64,000 nucleotides of DNA, taken from the NCBI GenBank assembly GCA_028877215.1, contig JAPPFJ010000034.1:39684-103683 (forward strand), read 5' to 3'. A program made the translations under genes and the position numbers. Positions 25,738 to 36,100 of the stretch are shown piece by piece. How positions within the stretch are numbered: the stretch's first letter is position 1; each line of letters begins with the position of its first letter. The notes under the pieces are model-generated. The model did no database searches. It saw only the letters and a list, made by a program, of their open reading frames with translations, and was not told the DNA's origin. The stretch is from Gemmatimonadota bacterium (lineage in GTDB: Bacteria; Latescibacterota; UBA2968; GCA-2709665).

Positions 25738-27729
25738 TTACGCCCAGCCGTGGACGTGGTGGCCCCCGCCGGGAAACCAGATCAGATCGACAATGAAGGA
25801 GACCAGAACGCCCGTGGCCCGTCCGACGATGATTCCGAAGAAGAGGGGCAGGAAATAACGGTACAGCTGTACGCCGCCAACCCGCATGACGATGGCTTTG
25901 AACAGCCAGACGATGAGGATGGCGGTGATTTCGTGCAGCAGGCTGGTCGTGGTCACGATGAAACCGACGGGGTGCAGCGGCCACCACGGCAGGCGATAAC
26001 GCAGGAGCGTGAACGCCGCCATGAGGATGCCGCCGAACGCAAACAGCACGAGACGTTCCCAGGAGGCCGGTTCCGGCGACTTGATATTCGCGACAACGGC
26101 GTCGTAGAGGCGCGGCGCGTATCTTGTGAACGGATACTCCGTGAAGTTGAATGCGCCGTACTTGTAGCCGAGATAGAGCACCATCCAGATATTCACGGCC
26201 AGCGCGGTGAGCAGGCCCCCGAGCACAGCCCAGAACAGCACGCGGCGGTTGCCTTTCACGCGGTCGATCGCCTTTGCGCCCTGGGAGAGCGCCGGCATGA
26301 AATACATCCACCGCAGGGCGTGCGACGTGGCCGAGGCGGTCAGGACCCTCGCGGAAATGGTCTCCGTACCCAGGATCTGATAGCCCATATCCAGGGGGCT
26401 GGTGGGCAGTCCCAGGTACAGGGTGCCGGACTCGCATACGAATCTGGCGAGCGCGATGTAGATGATGATCGAGGCCGGAACGGTGATGGCCAGCAACGCC
26501 AGTTCGATCCCCGCCTGGTGCAGCCATGCAACAATGTAGAGGTTGCCCGCGATAAACCCGATGACGGCTGTACGGTACGAGAGCATCTCCCTGGAATCGT
26601 CCACACCGCATTCGTTGAAGAAGGCTTTGCGGAATACGTCCCTGAGGTGGTGTCGCGCCGCCCAGAATCCCCATGCCACAAAGACGAACAGCGCACCCAG
26701 GGACTGCCACTGGACGAGCGGATCCCCCCATCCGCCGCCGGACTGGTGCATGCGGCCGAACTGAAAGCCTGTCTTGCGGATCAGCGCGATCTCGGACATC
26801 AGCAGGAAGTGGAAGAACCAGATCGAGAAGAGGATTTCCAGCTTCACGAAATACCCGAAGCCGATCGTGTACGTATTGATGTGGGTGAGCAGCGGCGGAA
26901 AGATCCGGGCGAAGTAGAACAGCCCTTTGTTGGGACTCATGCTGATGCGCGGCCACGTGGGCTGGAAATACGAAATCATATTCCAGCCGATGATGCCGAA
27001 GGCGATCCCGAAGCCGATCCAGAACAGACGGCCCTTGAAGTAGTCCGGCCACTTCTTTCTGCCCGAAGCGTCGTGGACGTCGTCGATGGTTTCCAGGATG
27101 GGCGCCAGCAGCGGGTAGTCCAGGCGTTCGTATTCGACCCACTGCCTTCGCAGGATCACCGTAATGCAGGCGCAAACGGTGAACCCGGCCAGAATGAGCG
27201 TGAGCCACCAGAACAGCGGGAGGTACCACACGTTCCAGGGTATCGCGGCGCCGCCCGGCAGGCCTTCGTAGAGCAGGGTCGTCTGATTGCCGTCGTTCGT
27301 TGGAAACAGATAGTCGGGGAGGTACGGCTGGACATAGTCGATCCAGCCGTTTTCGGGGGTGCTTCGGTAGTACGGCACCGCCATCAGGCCGAGCCAGATA
27401 CCGGTGAGTCCCCTGGCGGGGACCATTGCGGCGACGAGGCCCATTGCAAAGATCGTGAGCATTTCCGAGGGCCCCAGACCGGACGAACCGGGCCTGCTGC
27501 GAAGGATCAGGTTGATCGTGAGGACGACAAGGAAGACGCCGAAAAAGGAGACGGGCAGGTGGGTGATATTGACCGACGATGTATCCGCCGCGGTGCGGGA
27601 GTAGGCGACCCAGCCGCTGCTGAGGGCCGATACGAGCACGCCCATCCCCACCGCACGGAGCGTGATGCCCCGGTCCCGGTGGCCAGCTTGCGATTCAACG
27701 GAGGTTTCTTGCGGTTTTGGCAGTGCCAT
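25738..27729 (-). CDS. DUF6785/DUF6784-like polytopic membrane protein
   Basis: Predicted 663-residue inner-membrane protein with about 14 hydrophobic segments. The pattern of an N-terminal helix pair (VGMGVLVSALSSGWVAYS), the segment LGPSEMLTIFAMGLVAAMVP, a large soluble loop about 140-190, and FVCESGTLYLGLPTSPLDM matches proteins annotated DUF6785/DUF6784, distantly like oligopeptide transporters. They are common in FCB and PVC genomes, and transport is assumed but not shown. The ribosome site is weak. A good promoter lies about 60 bp upstream. It is co-directional with the VCBS gene 104 bp downstream, but that gene seems to have its own promoter. Confidence 0.75.
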   Translation of the reverse strand: MALPKPQETSVESQAGHRDRGITLRAVGMGVLVSALSSGWVAYSRTAADTSSVNITHLPVSFFGVFLVVLTINLILRSRPGSSGLGPSEMLTIFAMGLVAAMVPARGLTGIWLGLMAVPYYRSTPENGWIDYVQPYLPDYLFPTNDGNQTTLLYEGLPGGAAIPWNVWYLPLFWWLTLILAGFTVCACITVILRRQWVEYERLDYPLLAPILETIDDVHDASGRKKWPDYFKGRLFWIGFGIAFGIIGWNMISYFQPTWPRISMSPNKGLFYFARIFPPLLTHINTYTIGFGYFVKLEILFSIWFFHFLLMSEIALIRKTGFQFGRMHQSGGGWGDPLVQWQSLGALFVFVAWGFWAARHHLRDVFRKAFFNECGVDDSREMLSYRTAVIGFIAGNLYIVAWLHQAGIELALLAITVPASIIIYIALARFVCESGTLYLGLPTSPLDMGYQILGTETISARVLTASATSHALRWMYFMPALSQGAKAIDRVKGNRRVLFWAVLGGLLTALAVNIWMVLYLGYKYGAFNFTEYPFTRYAPRLYDAVVANIKSPEPASWERLVLFAFGGILMAAFTLLRYRLPWWPLHPVGFIVTTTSLLHEITAILIVWLFKAIVMRVGGVQLYRYFLPLFFGIIVGRATGVLVSFIVDLIWFPGGGHHVHGWA

Positions 27730-27794
27730 CTGGCGGGAATGTCGTTAGTTTAAGAAATTGCCCGAAGGACATCGGGTTTGCCAATGGGGTGCAT

Positions 27795-27823
27795 AAAATA
27801 TAAGGAATATGGAATTTAGTCAA
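27795..27823 (-). promoter_or_regulatory. Promoter for the DUF6785-like gene
   Basis: On the minus strand TTGACT (27823-27818) and TATTTT (27800-27795) are spaced by exactly 17 bp, about 60 bp before the ATG. Both boxes are close to the sigma-70 consensus. Confidence 0.55.
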
Positions 27824-27935
27824 GGAACGCGCCAATGACGCGGAGAATGCCCTCCGGGGGCGTCCCGCCCGGCCTGCCTTTGCGTTACGGTGTGCGCGCG
27901 AGCAAGGAGATCGAGATAAGGCTCGATGCTCAACC

Positions 27936-27964
27936 GTAGGGGCAGGTTTCAAACCTGCCTTTAC
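27936..27964. repeat. GTAGGGGCAGG palindromic repeat, copy 1
   Basis: GTAGGGGCAGGTTTCAAACC followed by TGCCTTTAC forms an imperfect palindrome in which the arms GGCAGGTTT and AAACCTGCC pair. A second copy is at 47641. It lies in the 506-bp divergent gap 27730-28235. Apart from this repeat and the two promoters I see nothing else there. Confidence 0.7.
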
Positions 27965-28038
27965 TTGCATCAGGTAAACCAAAGATAGACAAAAATGCCC
28001 TTTTTTGCTGCGTTTCCCATGGATCTGCGACCGAAAGG

Positions 28039-28067
28039 TTTACATTCATTCCTGTACCAGGTATATT
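28039..28067 (+). promoter_or_regulatory. Promoter upstream of the DUF3179 gene
   Basis: TTTACA (28039-28044) and TATATT (28062-28067) are separated by exactly 17 bp. Each matches consensus at five of six positions. The implied 5' leader before the ATG at 28236 is about 160 nt. Confidence 0.55.
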
Positions 28068-28235
28068 ATTCCTGAATTACGAATTCTCTCAATCGATCCG
28101 AAACACCCGTCCCGGGAATGCCGCCTCGAGCGACGGAGCCAATTTAACAGATTTCAATTTCTCGGTACATACAATATGAATGTGTCACCTGCACCGGATT
28201 CACGACGCACCGGCGAGACCAACTGGAGGTCCTGA

Positions 28236-29447
28236 ATGAAGCGACTGTTTTCGTTTCCCCTGATTCTCGCTGTGTTATTTGCGGCCTGCGGCGGTAACGG
28301 CGGTGGAGGCACGACTGGACCGACGAACGGCACCGGCGGGGGTCCGGGCTCGTCCGCGACAGGCAGCCGGAGCGAGCACGCGCGCCAACCCCGGGCCGGC
28401 GGCAACTTCCTGGACGTGGCTTCATTTCCGACAGACGCGATCGTGTCGGGCGCTTGCCCTGATTGTATACCCGCGGTGACCGATCCCGATTTCGTCAGTG
28501 CTGGTGACGCCGGAGCGGGATATCTGCGGGACAATGATATTGTCATGGGGATTGTGATAAACGGAGAGGCCAGGGCCTATCCACACAATATTGGTTGGCA
28601 CCACGAAATCATAAACGACACCGCGGGCGATGAGAGCGTGATCGTGACGCTCTGCCCCCTGACCGGTACGGGAATGGTCTTCAATGGCGTTGCAGCTGAT
28701 GGCGAACGGATTCACGTTGGCGTGTCCGGCCTGTTGTTCAACAACAATCTAATCATGTACGACCGCAGGGACAGGCAGTCGCTATACCCGCAGATGATCT
28801 ACAAGGCCGTACTGGGCCCCCGTCAGAGCGAGGAACTGGAACTGCTTCCGGTGACCGAGTGCACTTGGGAATACTGGAAGCGGATCCATCCCGATACAAG
28901 GGTGATTGACGGCAACGGGACCCGATACAACATTAACCAATACACTCAGTATCCTTACATAAATCCGTCCCAGGGAGGGGATTACCGGACGGCAAACGCG
29001 TATATTCTGTTTCCGAACATGGACACAGCGACTTCGGCCCTTTTCGGCGCCAAGGATCTGGCCATGGGGGTCCGCTTTGGTGAGATGGTCAAGGCCTATC
29101 CCTTCCAGGCCATGCGCCGCGAAGACGTCATCAACGACACGATCGTTGAGGGCCCCAGACAACATCCCATCCTGGTGGTCTTCTACCGGGACGCTCAGTT
29201 GGCCGTTCCGTTCTCGCGCGAGATCACCGTGAACGGCCAGGCGACCACGCTCACGTTCGAGAAAGTGAATTCGACCGTGAGCGCCTATCCGTTCATGGTA
29301 AAAGATAACGAAACCGGCACAACGTGGAACCTCAAGGGAGAGGGTGTGGACGGGACGCACGAGGGCAGGCAGCTGACTCAGTTGCCTTCGCACAACGGGT
29401 TCTGGTTCGCCTGGGGCACATTCTGGCAGAACATTGGGATACACTGA
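28236..29447 (+). CDS. DUF3179 domain-containing lipoprotein
   Basis: Predicted 403-residue lipoprotein with lipobox FAAC (C18) followed by a glycine-rich linker. The body matches DUF3179: early DAIVSGACPDCIPAVTDPDF, the segment NGEARAYPHNIGWHHEIIND, CPLTGTGMVF, and VSGLLFNNNLIMYDRRDRQS. The family is widespread in marine and uncultured bacteria and its function is unknown. The conserved cysteines (CPDC and the CPLT cysteine) suggest a metal or thiol role. GGAGGTCCTGA precedes the ATG. The GWxTD-like gene follows after 67 bp and may be cotranscribed. Confidence 0.8.
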   Translation: MKRLFSFPLILAVLFAACGGNGGGGTTGPTNGTGGGPGSSATGSRSEHARQPRAGGNFLDVASFPTDAIVSGACPDCIPAVTDPDFVSAGDAGAGYLRDNDIVMGIVINGEARAYPHNIGWHHEIINDTAGDESVIVTLCPLTGTGMVFNGVAADGERIHVGVSGLLFNNNLIMYDRRDRQSLYPQMIYKAVLGPRQSEELELLPVTECTWEYWKRIHPDTRVIDGNGTRYNINQYTQYPYINPSQGGDYRTANAYILFPNMDTATSALFGAKDLAMGVRFGEMVKAYPFQAMRREDVINDTIVEGPRQHPILVVFYRDAQLAVPFSREITVNGQATTLTFEKVNSTVSAYPFMVKDNETGTTWNLKGEGVDGTHEGRQLTQLPSHNGFWFAWGTFWQNIGIH

Positions 29448-29514
29448 TAGTCGGCCTGATCGTTCACACCGATACATAAGGTCTAGGCATAATTGTACCT
29501 GGAGGCTTGACGAG

Positions 29515-31920
29515 ATGTCCTGTCCGGAAAATGTACGCAACATCCGGTCCTTCCCTGGGTTCCTGTGCGTTCTTGTCCTTGTCGTAATCGTATGGTGCGC
29601 TGCTTCGGCCCGGGCTGACACGCTGTCGCCCGGCGAGGTCGACGCGGTCTACATCCGCACGACGAAGTCTGACGACCCGGATTCCATCAGGGTTGCGATA
29701 AGAAAACTGGAAGGCGCCCTCAATGCGTATCCCAACCCTGCCCTGCTGCGGGTGCGGATCGGAATGCTCTATCTGAAGGCCAGGGACGCGCAACGCGCGA
29801 GGGCGCGATTCAGGGACGCGCTGGTCCAGGATTCCACGCTGGTGGCGGCGCGGTACGGTCTGGGGCGGGTCTATCTCGACCTGATGAACAACCCCAGGCG
29901 GGCGTTGAAGAACCTCGAACGCGCCGTACGTGTGGATTCCACCTATGTCGACGCCCATCATCTTATGGGGCGGGCGTACATGAAATTGAGGAAGAACGAA
30001 GAGGTACTCGCCTCGGTCCGGACAGCACTCCGCCACGATCCGGACCATGCGCCGTCGTATATGTTGTTGGCCGACTATTATTTGACGCGCGGGAACACGC
30101 CGGAAGCCATCCGGAACTTTCAGGAGTTCCTTTCGCGCGAACCCGACGACGAGGAGTCGGCGTTCGACTTTGCGATGCACCTTCTGGAAATCGAGCGGTA
30201 CGACGAAGTGCTGCAACTGGCGGCGCTGATGGGTCTGGAACGAGGTTTGCCTCTCGAGGCGCAGGTACTGGCCGCCTGGGGGGATCACGAGGAGGCCCTC
30301 GGGGCGTTCGAGCGGTATATCACACTGCTGCCGCCAAAGTTGCGGACGGCCTATTACGACATTTCAAATGTCGGCGGACCGGATGACGTTCAGGCTTATC
30401 GGAATACGCCGCCGGAAGATCGTGAAGCGTTTCTGAGGGGCTTCTGGCTCAAGCGCGACCCGTTCCAGACGAGCGGCGGCGCAATGCGGCGCGTGGAACA
30501 CTACCGTCGCGTCTGGCGTGCAATGACGCTGTACGGTGAAATCGCCTGGCCCTTCGACGCCCGCGGCCGGGTGTTCGTCAGGTACGGGGAACCCGACTGG
30601 AAATCCAATTGGAGGCAGATCAACGCGCAGGTTCCCATCAAGGTGCAGCGCGTTCAGGAAAAGCTGGCGTTTCAACTTTACGGACGGCGCGGAATGGACA
30701 TGAACTTCATCGGCCCGGTTTATCCCATCCGGTCGGACCGTACGGTCGAAAAAGCGCTTTCCCAGACGGAGTGGCGGACCAACAGCAAGCCGCTGGGCGG
30801 CCCTGAGGAAATCGACGTGGGGCTGACGCATTACAAGCCGGTCACCACGAGCATGGACTACTCGAAGGTGGGATGGGAGGTCTGGATATACGCGGATATC
30901 GAGAACGGGCTGGAGGTGGTGTTTACGGATGAATTGTACAGCGGCATCTACGATTTCGCTCCGGAGCCCACACCCGACGGGTACGATCTGGGCGAGCTTG
31001 CCATGCAGCGTCAGGGCCCCATGCGCCGGCTGATGACGCGGTTGCCCAACCTCGCGCCCGGCGCCCGGGTGGCGCGAATTTCGAAGGACCTGCCCGAGAG
31101 ATATAATTTATCCCATCTGAATCCCATGGAATTCTATTACGAAGCGCTCACGTTCCGCGGGCGAAACGGTGAAGCAGATCTTCAGCTGAATCTGGGACTG
31201 CCGCTCGACAACGTCCTCGTGGCCGGAGACCGCGACACAACAGTGACTCTGGACCGGCGCATTGCGCTGATCGAAAACCGGACTGAGGAGGTACGGAAGA
31301 CACGGGACCGGCTTGACCTGCGGATATCGCCGTCCCGAAGGGGGGCGGGGCTGTTGGCCGTGGACCGGGTCGACCTGACCGCACCGCCCGGCGCCTACAG
31401 ACTGGCGTTGCAGATGTCCAGGCTGAATGCGAACCGGCTTCAGGCTTATCACCAGGAGGTCGAGGTACCCGACTACGACAGCGGGCAGTTGCTCCTGAGC
31501 GATCTCCAGGTGGCGTACCGCGTCGTAGAGGCCGGACCGGAGTCCGACCCGAAATCGGTCCGGGGCCGATGGCAGATCGACGCGGCGCCGTCCCGGGCCT
31601 TTCGATCGGGGGAACCGGTTTACGTCTATTTCGAGATATACAATCTGACTCGAGATTCTTTCGGTAACACCAGATATGAGGTTGGGTACGAAGTGCGACG
31701 CGGGCGGAAGAAGCTGAAAACGCTCGCCCGGAAGGGATCAGGAGAGATGATTTCGGTCAGCTACAGGCAGGTGGGCGCTTCGCCCAACGAGTCTGACTAT
31801 GTCGAGTTGGACCTGCGCAAAGCCAGACCGGGGCGCTATCGGGTGAAGATGACGGTGAAGGATCTCGTGAGCGGTGGGCAGACGGTTCGGGAGGGTCGTT
31901 TTCAGATCCTGGAGAAATAG
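29515..31920 (+). CDS. GWxTD-like domain protein with TPR repeats
   Basis: Predicted 801-residue exported protein. A signal peptide ends near ASARA. About five TPR-like helical repeats occupy residues 40-260. Residues about 306-366 hold the GWxTD-type core, FWLKRDPFQ followed by EHYRRVWRAM and RGRVFVRYGEPDW. The motif that names the family is degenerate (AWPFDARG). The C-terminal part is beta-rich and ends with YFEIYNLTRDSFGNTRY, a segment also found in the paralogue at 42300. GGAGG before the ATG at 29515 decides the start. GWxTD proteins are found in FCB-group bacteria and their role is unknown, probably in the envelope. Confidence 0.8.
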   Translation: MSCPENVRNIRSFPGFLCVLVLVVIVWCAASARADTLSPGEVDAVYIRTTKSDDPDSIRVAIRKLEGALNAYPNPALLRVRIGMLYLKARDAQRARARFRDALVQDSTLVAARYGLGRVYLDLMNNPRRALKNLERAVRVDSTYVDAHHLMGRAYMKLRKNEEVLASVRTALRHDPDHAPSYMLLADYYLTRGNTPEAIRNFQEFLSREPDDEESAFDFAMHLLEIERYDEVLQLAALMGLERGLPLEAQVLAAWGDHEEALGAFERYITLLPPKLRTAYYDISNVGGPDDVQAYRNTPPEDREAFLRGFWLKRDPFQTSGGAMRRVEHYRRVWRAMTLYGEIAWPFDARGRVFVRYGEPDWKSNWRQINAQVPIKVQRVQEKLAFQLYGRRGMDMNFIGPVYPIRSDRTVEKALSQTEWRTNSKPLGGPEEIDVGLTHYKPVTTSMDYSKVGWEVWIYADIENGLEVVFTDELYSGIYDFAPEPTPDGYDLGELAMQRQGPMRRLMTRLPNLAPGARVARISKDLPERYNLSHLNPMEFYYEALTFRGRNGEADLQLNLGLPLDNVLVAGDRDTTVTLDRRIALIENRTEEVRKTRDRLDLRISPSRRGAGLLAVDRVDLTAPPGAYRLALQMSRLNANRLQAYHQEVEVPDYDSGQLLLSDLQVAYRVVEAGPESDPKSVRGRWQIDAAPSRAFRSGEPVYVYFEIYNLTRDSFGNTRYEVGYEVRRGRKKLKTLARKGSGEMISVSYRQVGASPNESDYVELDLRKARPGRYRVKMTVKDLVSGGQTVREGRFQILEK

Positions 31921-32014
31921 GTAGAGGGGAGGATTCAGCCCGCGGCCGATGTTCGAAGCGTCTTCGTGGGCTGTGCGAAGTCAGTTCCCTCAACAACCGG
32001 CCGATAAAAAAAAC

Positions 32015-32043
32015 TTGACAAATGCATTTGCGCCAACTAAATT
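32015..32043 (+). promoter_or_regulatory. Strong promoter for the outer-membrane gene cluster
   Basis: A perfect TTGACA (32015-32020) and TAAATT (32038-32043) are separated by 17 bp, preceded by an A-tract of nine. It is the best promoter match in the window. The surrounding 31980-32200 is markedly AT-rich against GC-rich neighbours. Confidence 0.7.
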
Positions 32044-32338
32044 TTATGGAATCATCAAAAAACAGGGGAAGTGTGCCAGAATCAAATCATCAGGTATCAT
32101 CGGTTTTTCATAATGTATTTTTTAATACTACAGACCAATGTTTGGCGAACGGGGGGCGTAATCGCATGATTTTTTCATGTTCAGGATTGTGCCCCTTTTG
32201 GTTAATGGGGAGCCCGGGAAGAAAGGAGGCGGTATATCGAGAAGAGAGGAGTCTGCTTCGCAAATTTCGTTCGTGGGACGAAGTGATGGGCGGAGGGGAG
32301 TTTCCGCATCATTCACTCTCATATGGGGAGGTGAGTAG
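32044..32338 (+). other. Long untranslated leader of the outer-membrane cluster
   Basis: About 285 bases lie between the promoter and the ATG of the small barrel gene. No convincing gene is present: the open frame through it lacks a ribosome site and has unlike codon use. It contains small inverted repeats, for example TTCGT...ACGAA near 32268-32284 and CCCC...GGGG near 32192-32211, and ends with a strong GGGGAGG site. A structured regulatory leader is possible, but I match it to no known riboswitch. Confidence 0.45.
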
Positions 32339-33058
32339 ATGAAAGTTGTGCGTATTGCTTTTCTGGCTGTTTTTGCGCTGGCCGCAGTGGGTCTATCGAA
32401 CAGCGCAGAGGCCCAGGAAGGCAGATGGGCGGTTGGCGGGATCGCCGATTACAATATCCCGATGCATCGGCTCGGGGAACGCTGGGACGCCACTGGCAAA
32501 TACGGAGCCACGTTGAGCTACGTCGCCAGCCAGCGCACCGTTATTGAAGTCGAGTACAACTACTCGAAGTTCACCAACGGTAAACCGGCATCCGATCTCT
32601 GGGAATACCCGATCGACCAGCAGGAATACCCGCACCCGAACGGCCGGTCCGAAATCACGTGGAACAACCTCATCGTGAACGGCCTGCTTTTCGTCGGCGA
32701 AGAGAACGCCACGCACGGTTTCAAGGCCAGGGATTATCGGTATTACATCCTGGTTGGAGGCGGTCTTTATCGCTATTACGCGATCAACAGCAACCTGGTT
32801 TATTCCCGCCAGACGAACGACCCCATTGATCTGGACTTTGTCATGGAAGACCAGGTCGATCAGCGATACACCATCGGCGCCAATGCCGGCGTCGGTGTCG
32901 AGGGTTTCGTCACCCAGAACCTGGCCGTCGACCTGCGCGCGCGCTACAACTTCGTTGTGGGCGAATTGCGCAATATGCTCTTCTACGGGCTGGAGAAGGT
33001 GCGCCCTATGCATATGGTCGACGTCGGCGTGCAAATGAAGTTTTACTTCTGGCGTTAA
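32339..33058 (+). CDS. Outer-membrane beta-barrel protein
   Basis: Predicted 239-residue barrel with a signal peptide ending SAEAQ. Alternating strands such as WAVGGIADYNIPMHRL, KYGATLSYVASQRTVIEVEY and MVDVGVQMKFYFW follow. It resembles small opacity- or OmpW-like porins rather than any named family. GGGGAGG lies seven bases before the ATG. It is the first gene behind the strong promoter and precedes the TonB-type receptor by 43 bp. It probably belongs to the same transcript as the receptor, the sorting-domain protein and the PorV-like protein. Confidence 0.72.
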   Translation: MKVVRIAFLAVFALAAVGLSNSAEAQEGRWAVGGIADYNIPMHRLGERWDATGKYGATLSYVASQRTVIEVEYNYSKFTNGKPASDLWEYPIDQQEYPHPNGRSEITWNNLIVNGLLFVGEENATHGFKARDYRYYILVGGGLYRYYAINSNLVYSRQTNDPIDLDFVMEDQVDQRYTIGANAGVGVEGFVTQNLAVDLRARYNFVVGELRNMLFYGLEKVRPMHMVDVGVQMKFYFWR

Positions 33059-33101
33059 TTCAACGCAGCCGGGGTAACAACCCAACGAAGGAGGTTTCAC
33101 A

Positions 33102-36100
33102 ATGAAGCGTAAGCTTCTGTTTTTCGGAATCGCAGTCGCGGTCGCTGCCGTCAGTCTCGTCGCCGGCGACCTGCAGGCCGGCGTCACCGGCAAGATCAAC
33201 GGTGTGGTCCGCGATCAGGCCGGGGAAGTCCTGCCCGGCGCGAACGTCGTGATCAAGGAACTCAATCTGGGTTCCACGGCCGATGCCGACGGGTATTACG
33301 TCATCATCAACATTTCGCCCGGTGTCTATACCCTTTCAGCGTCTCTTATCGGATACGAAACCGTATCGCAGACGGGCGTGGAGGTGAGTACGGACCACAC
33401 GACCACCATTAATTACAACCTCAAAGAAACCGCCCTCGAACTGGGCGAGTTGGTGGTAACGGCCGGCCGACCCCTCGTGGAGCCGGACAAAACCACCAGC
33501 AAGTACACGGTTACGCTCGAAGAGACGGAGCGGAACCTCGCGGCGGCGCGCCGTACGTCCGAACTGCTGCAGTTGCAGCCGGGTGTGGCGGTTGACGGCT
33601 CCAACCGGATTCGCGGCGGATACGTAGACCGTGTCTGGTATGGCAACGACGTGGCGTACGTGGTGGACGGCGTACGGATGAACCACAACGACGGTCGCGG
33701 CCGGGGCGGCAATTACCGCACAGTGAACCGTGGCGCGATCCAGGAATTGTCCGTGCTTACGGGCGTAACACCCGCCGAATACGGCAATGCGCAGGGCGGT
33801 GTGGTTCAGATCATTACCAAGGAAGGCGGCGGCGAGGTAAATGGTTGGGGCGAGTTCCGCTACGAACCCGCCGGCAAGAAGCACTGGGGCGAGAACGTCT
33901 ACGACTCCCCGCAGCACCAGGACAAGGTGATGTGGGACAACCCCGTCTGGGCCAACGAAAAATATCCGGATCTCTCCGGAAAGATCAACCATCCCATTTT
34001 CGAGGACCTCGCCGGCGAGCTGATTCACGTCAGGACGAATTATACGGAATGGGTGGGCTACGGCGTTGAAGGCAACCTGTCCGGCCCGATCGGAGAGAGA
34101 GCGTCGTTCGTGGCTACGGCCAAGCACGGCAGGTACGCGGCAGTCACGCCGCGGGCCGAGCGCATCGGTTTCTACGATGACCGCGGCCGTTTCCAGGACG
34201 ATCCGGGCAACATCAACGTTTCCGGAAGCATTACGATCAAGCCCACCGCCAATCTCAAGTTTAAAGTCGGTGGAATGTATCTGGGTTGGGACTGGTATTC
34301 GAACGGCAATCCGGACCTCTTCGGCGGGCGTCACGGCAGCGGCGGCGGCGCGATGAGGCGCGGGACGGGCCGCGACCTGTTCCTGCCCGAGAAGTGGTCG
34401 GCGGCCGGACTGCATGAGCTCAGCGAAGAGCTTCAATACGCGGTGCTGACGCATACGCTGTCCCCACGGACGTTCTACGAAGTGCGGATTTCGCATTCCC
34501 GGTCCAGAATGGACACGGTCAGCGGCACTCACGACGTCACCGGAGAAATTTTCCGTGATCAGGCAGGTTGGTTCAGCATCGGACGGCAGGCCGCCCGATA
34601 TGGTCAGCACGACCGCCAGCGCATCGGCGCGAAGGTCGATCTGTCGTCGCAGATCACCAAGGGTAACTTCATGAAGGCGGGGGTCGAGTACCAGACCAGC
34701 GCCCTCACGATGATTCTCCGGTACGACTCCACACCGGCCGCCCGTAACATGCGGATAATAGCCAACGAAGGCCAGATGGGCGAGAAGGTGAAGCCCTTCT
34801 TCCTGAACGCCTACCTCCAGGACAAAATGGAGTTCCAGGGGATGATCGTGAACCTGGGTGTCCGCCTGGATACGTTCAATCCGAACTCACGTCAGTTGAC
34901 CTTCGGCGCGTACCGCGGAAGTTCCATGTTCCGCTATTATACCCGCGCGCGCGACTGGGCGTACCAGGAAGGCTCCCTGTGGGTCACCGATGCGCCCTGG
35001 CACGTGAAGTTCAGCCCCCGTATCGGCGTTTCGCATCCGATCACGGAGCGGTCGCAGATGCGGTTCTCCACGGGCGTGTTCCTCCAGTGGGCGGACCTCT
35101 GGTATTACTTCGGAGAAGACTACTGGACCTCCGGCGACGCCGGCGACAGGGACGTGAACGAGAACGGCCGGATCGACGCCACGGAGCGGTTGAACAACTT
35201 CCGCACCACCTACTCAGGCCAGAACGGGCTGCACCTGCTGCAACCCGCCAAGACCACGGCCTTCGAGGTGGGCGCCGACTGGAACTTCGTGAGCGACTAC
35301 ACGGCCACGTTGACCGCGTATTACAAGAGTGAGGTGGACCACTACACCTCGTATCCCAACGAGACGTGGGTCGGGCCGAGGGACTTCTGGATTCCTTATT
35401 CCCGGACCCTGGACAACGGCGCGTACGGCGATACCCGCGGCGTCGAAATGTCCATCCGCAAGTCCTTTTCGCACAACTTCTCCTTCAACGTCTCGTACAA
35501 CTACCAGTGGTCGCAGGTCACCACCGGCAAGCTGGGTAACGTGATCCGAAACGTGTACCTGGACTCGGCCACCACAGTACATCTGGCCACCACCAACGCG
35601 TTTACGGACCGGGGTATTACCGTTCCCAATTTCTGGATTTACTGGGACGCGCTTCCGGACGGCAGCGAGGCGCCCCGCCGGCTGACCGGCGACGACCTGG
35701 TCAAGTTCGCGCAGCAGGGCCAGAGCTACCACGATGGATCGCGGGCCAAGGGTGGTCAGTTGGGGACGGGCGTGTGGGACGGTCTGCGGCCTGTCGACAA
35801 CCCCGCCCTGGGGAACTGCGGACCGAACTGCTCGGTCAAGATCAACACGGGCAGCTACACCACTCTGTTCTTCCGGCCCAAGAGCGGCGACCGCCGGAAC
35901 TTCGGAAGCTTCTCGCTGCTGGCGTCGTTCCCGGATGATTTCGAATTCGGTCATGCCTTTGTCGGGACCGTACTCAAGAATCTCCGGCTGAACGTCACCT
36001 CCCGCATCCAGACGGGCGGCATCTTCAACTACGCCCCGCCTGAGGGCGGAAACCGGTATTACCGGGACCTCGCGCTGGATTCGCGGACCGACCTGGCCAT

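Noticed and set aside
25750..27753. A 667-codon open frame on + opposite the DUF6785-like gene
   Set aside because: It is rich in Arg, Gln, Asp and Glu with no hydrophobic core. It mirrors the codon pattern of the membrane protein on the other strand, and has no ribosome site. The minus-strand frame has clear transmembrane segments and family motifs.
27695..27982. Small minus-strand gene in the gap between the DUF6785-like and DUF3179 genes
   Set aside because: It covers a palindromic repeat and a promoter, has no ribosome site and shows no protein-like pattern.
32022..32342. Small protein gene in the leader of the outer-membrane cluster
   Set aside because: Its start is only about seven bases after the -10 box, it has no ribosome site, and it runs into the next gene out of frame with unlike composition.
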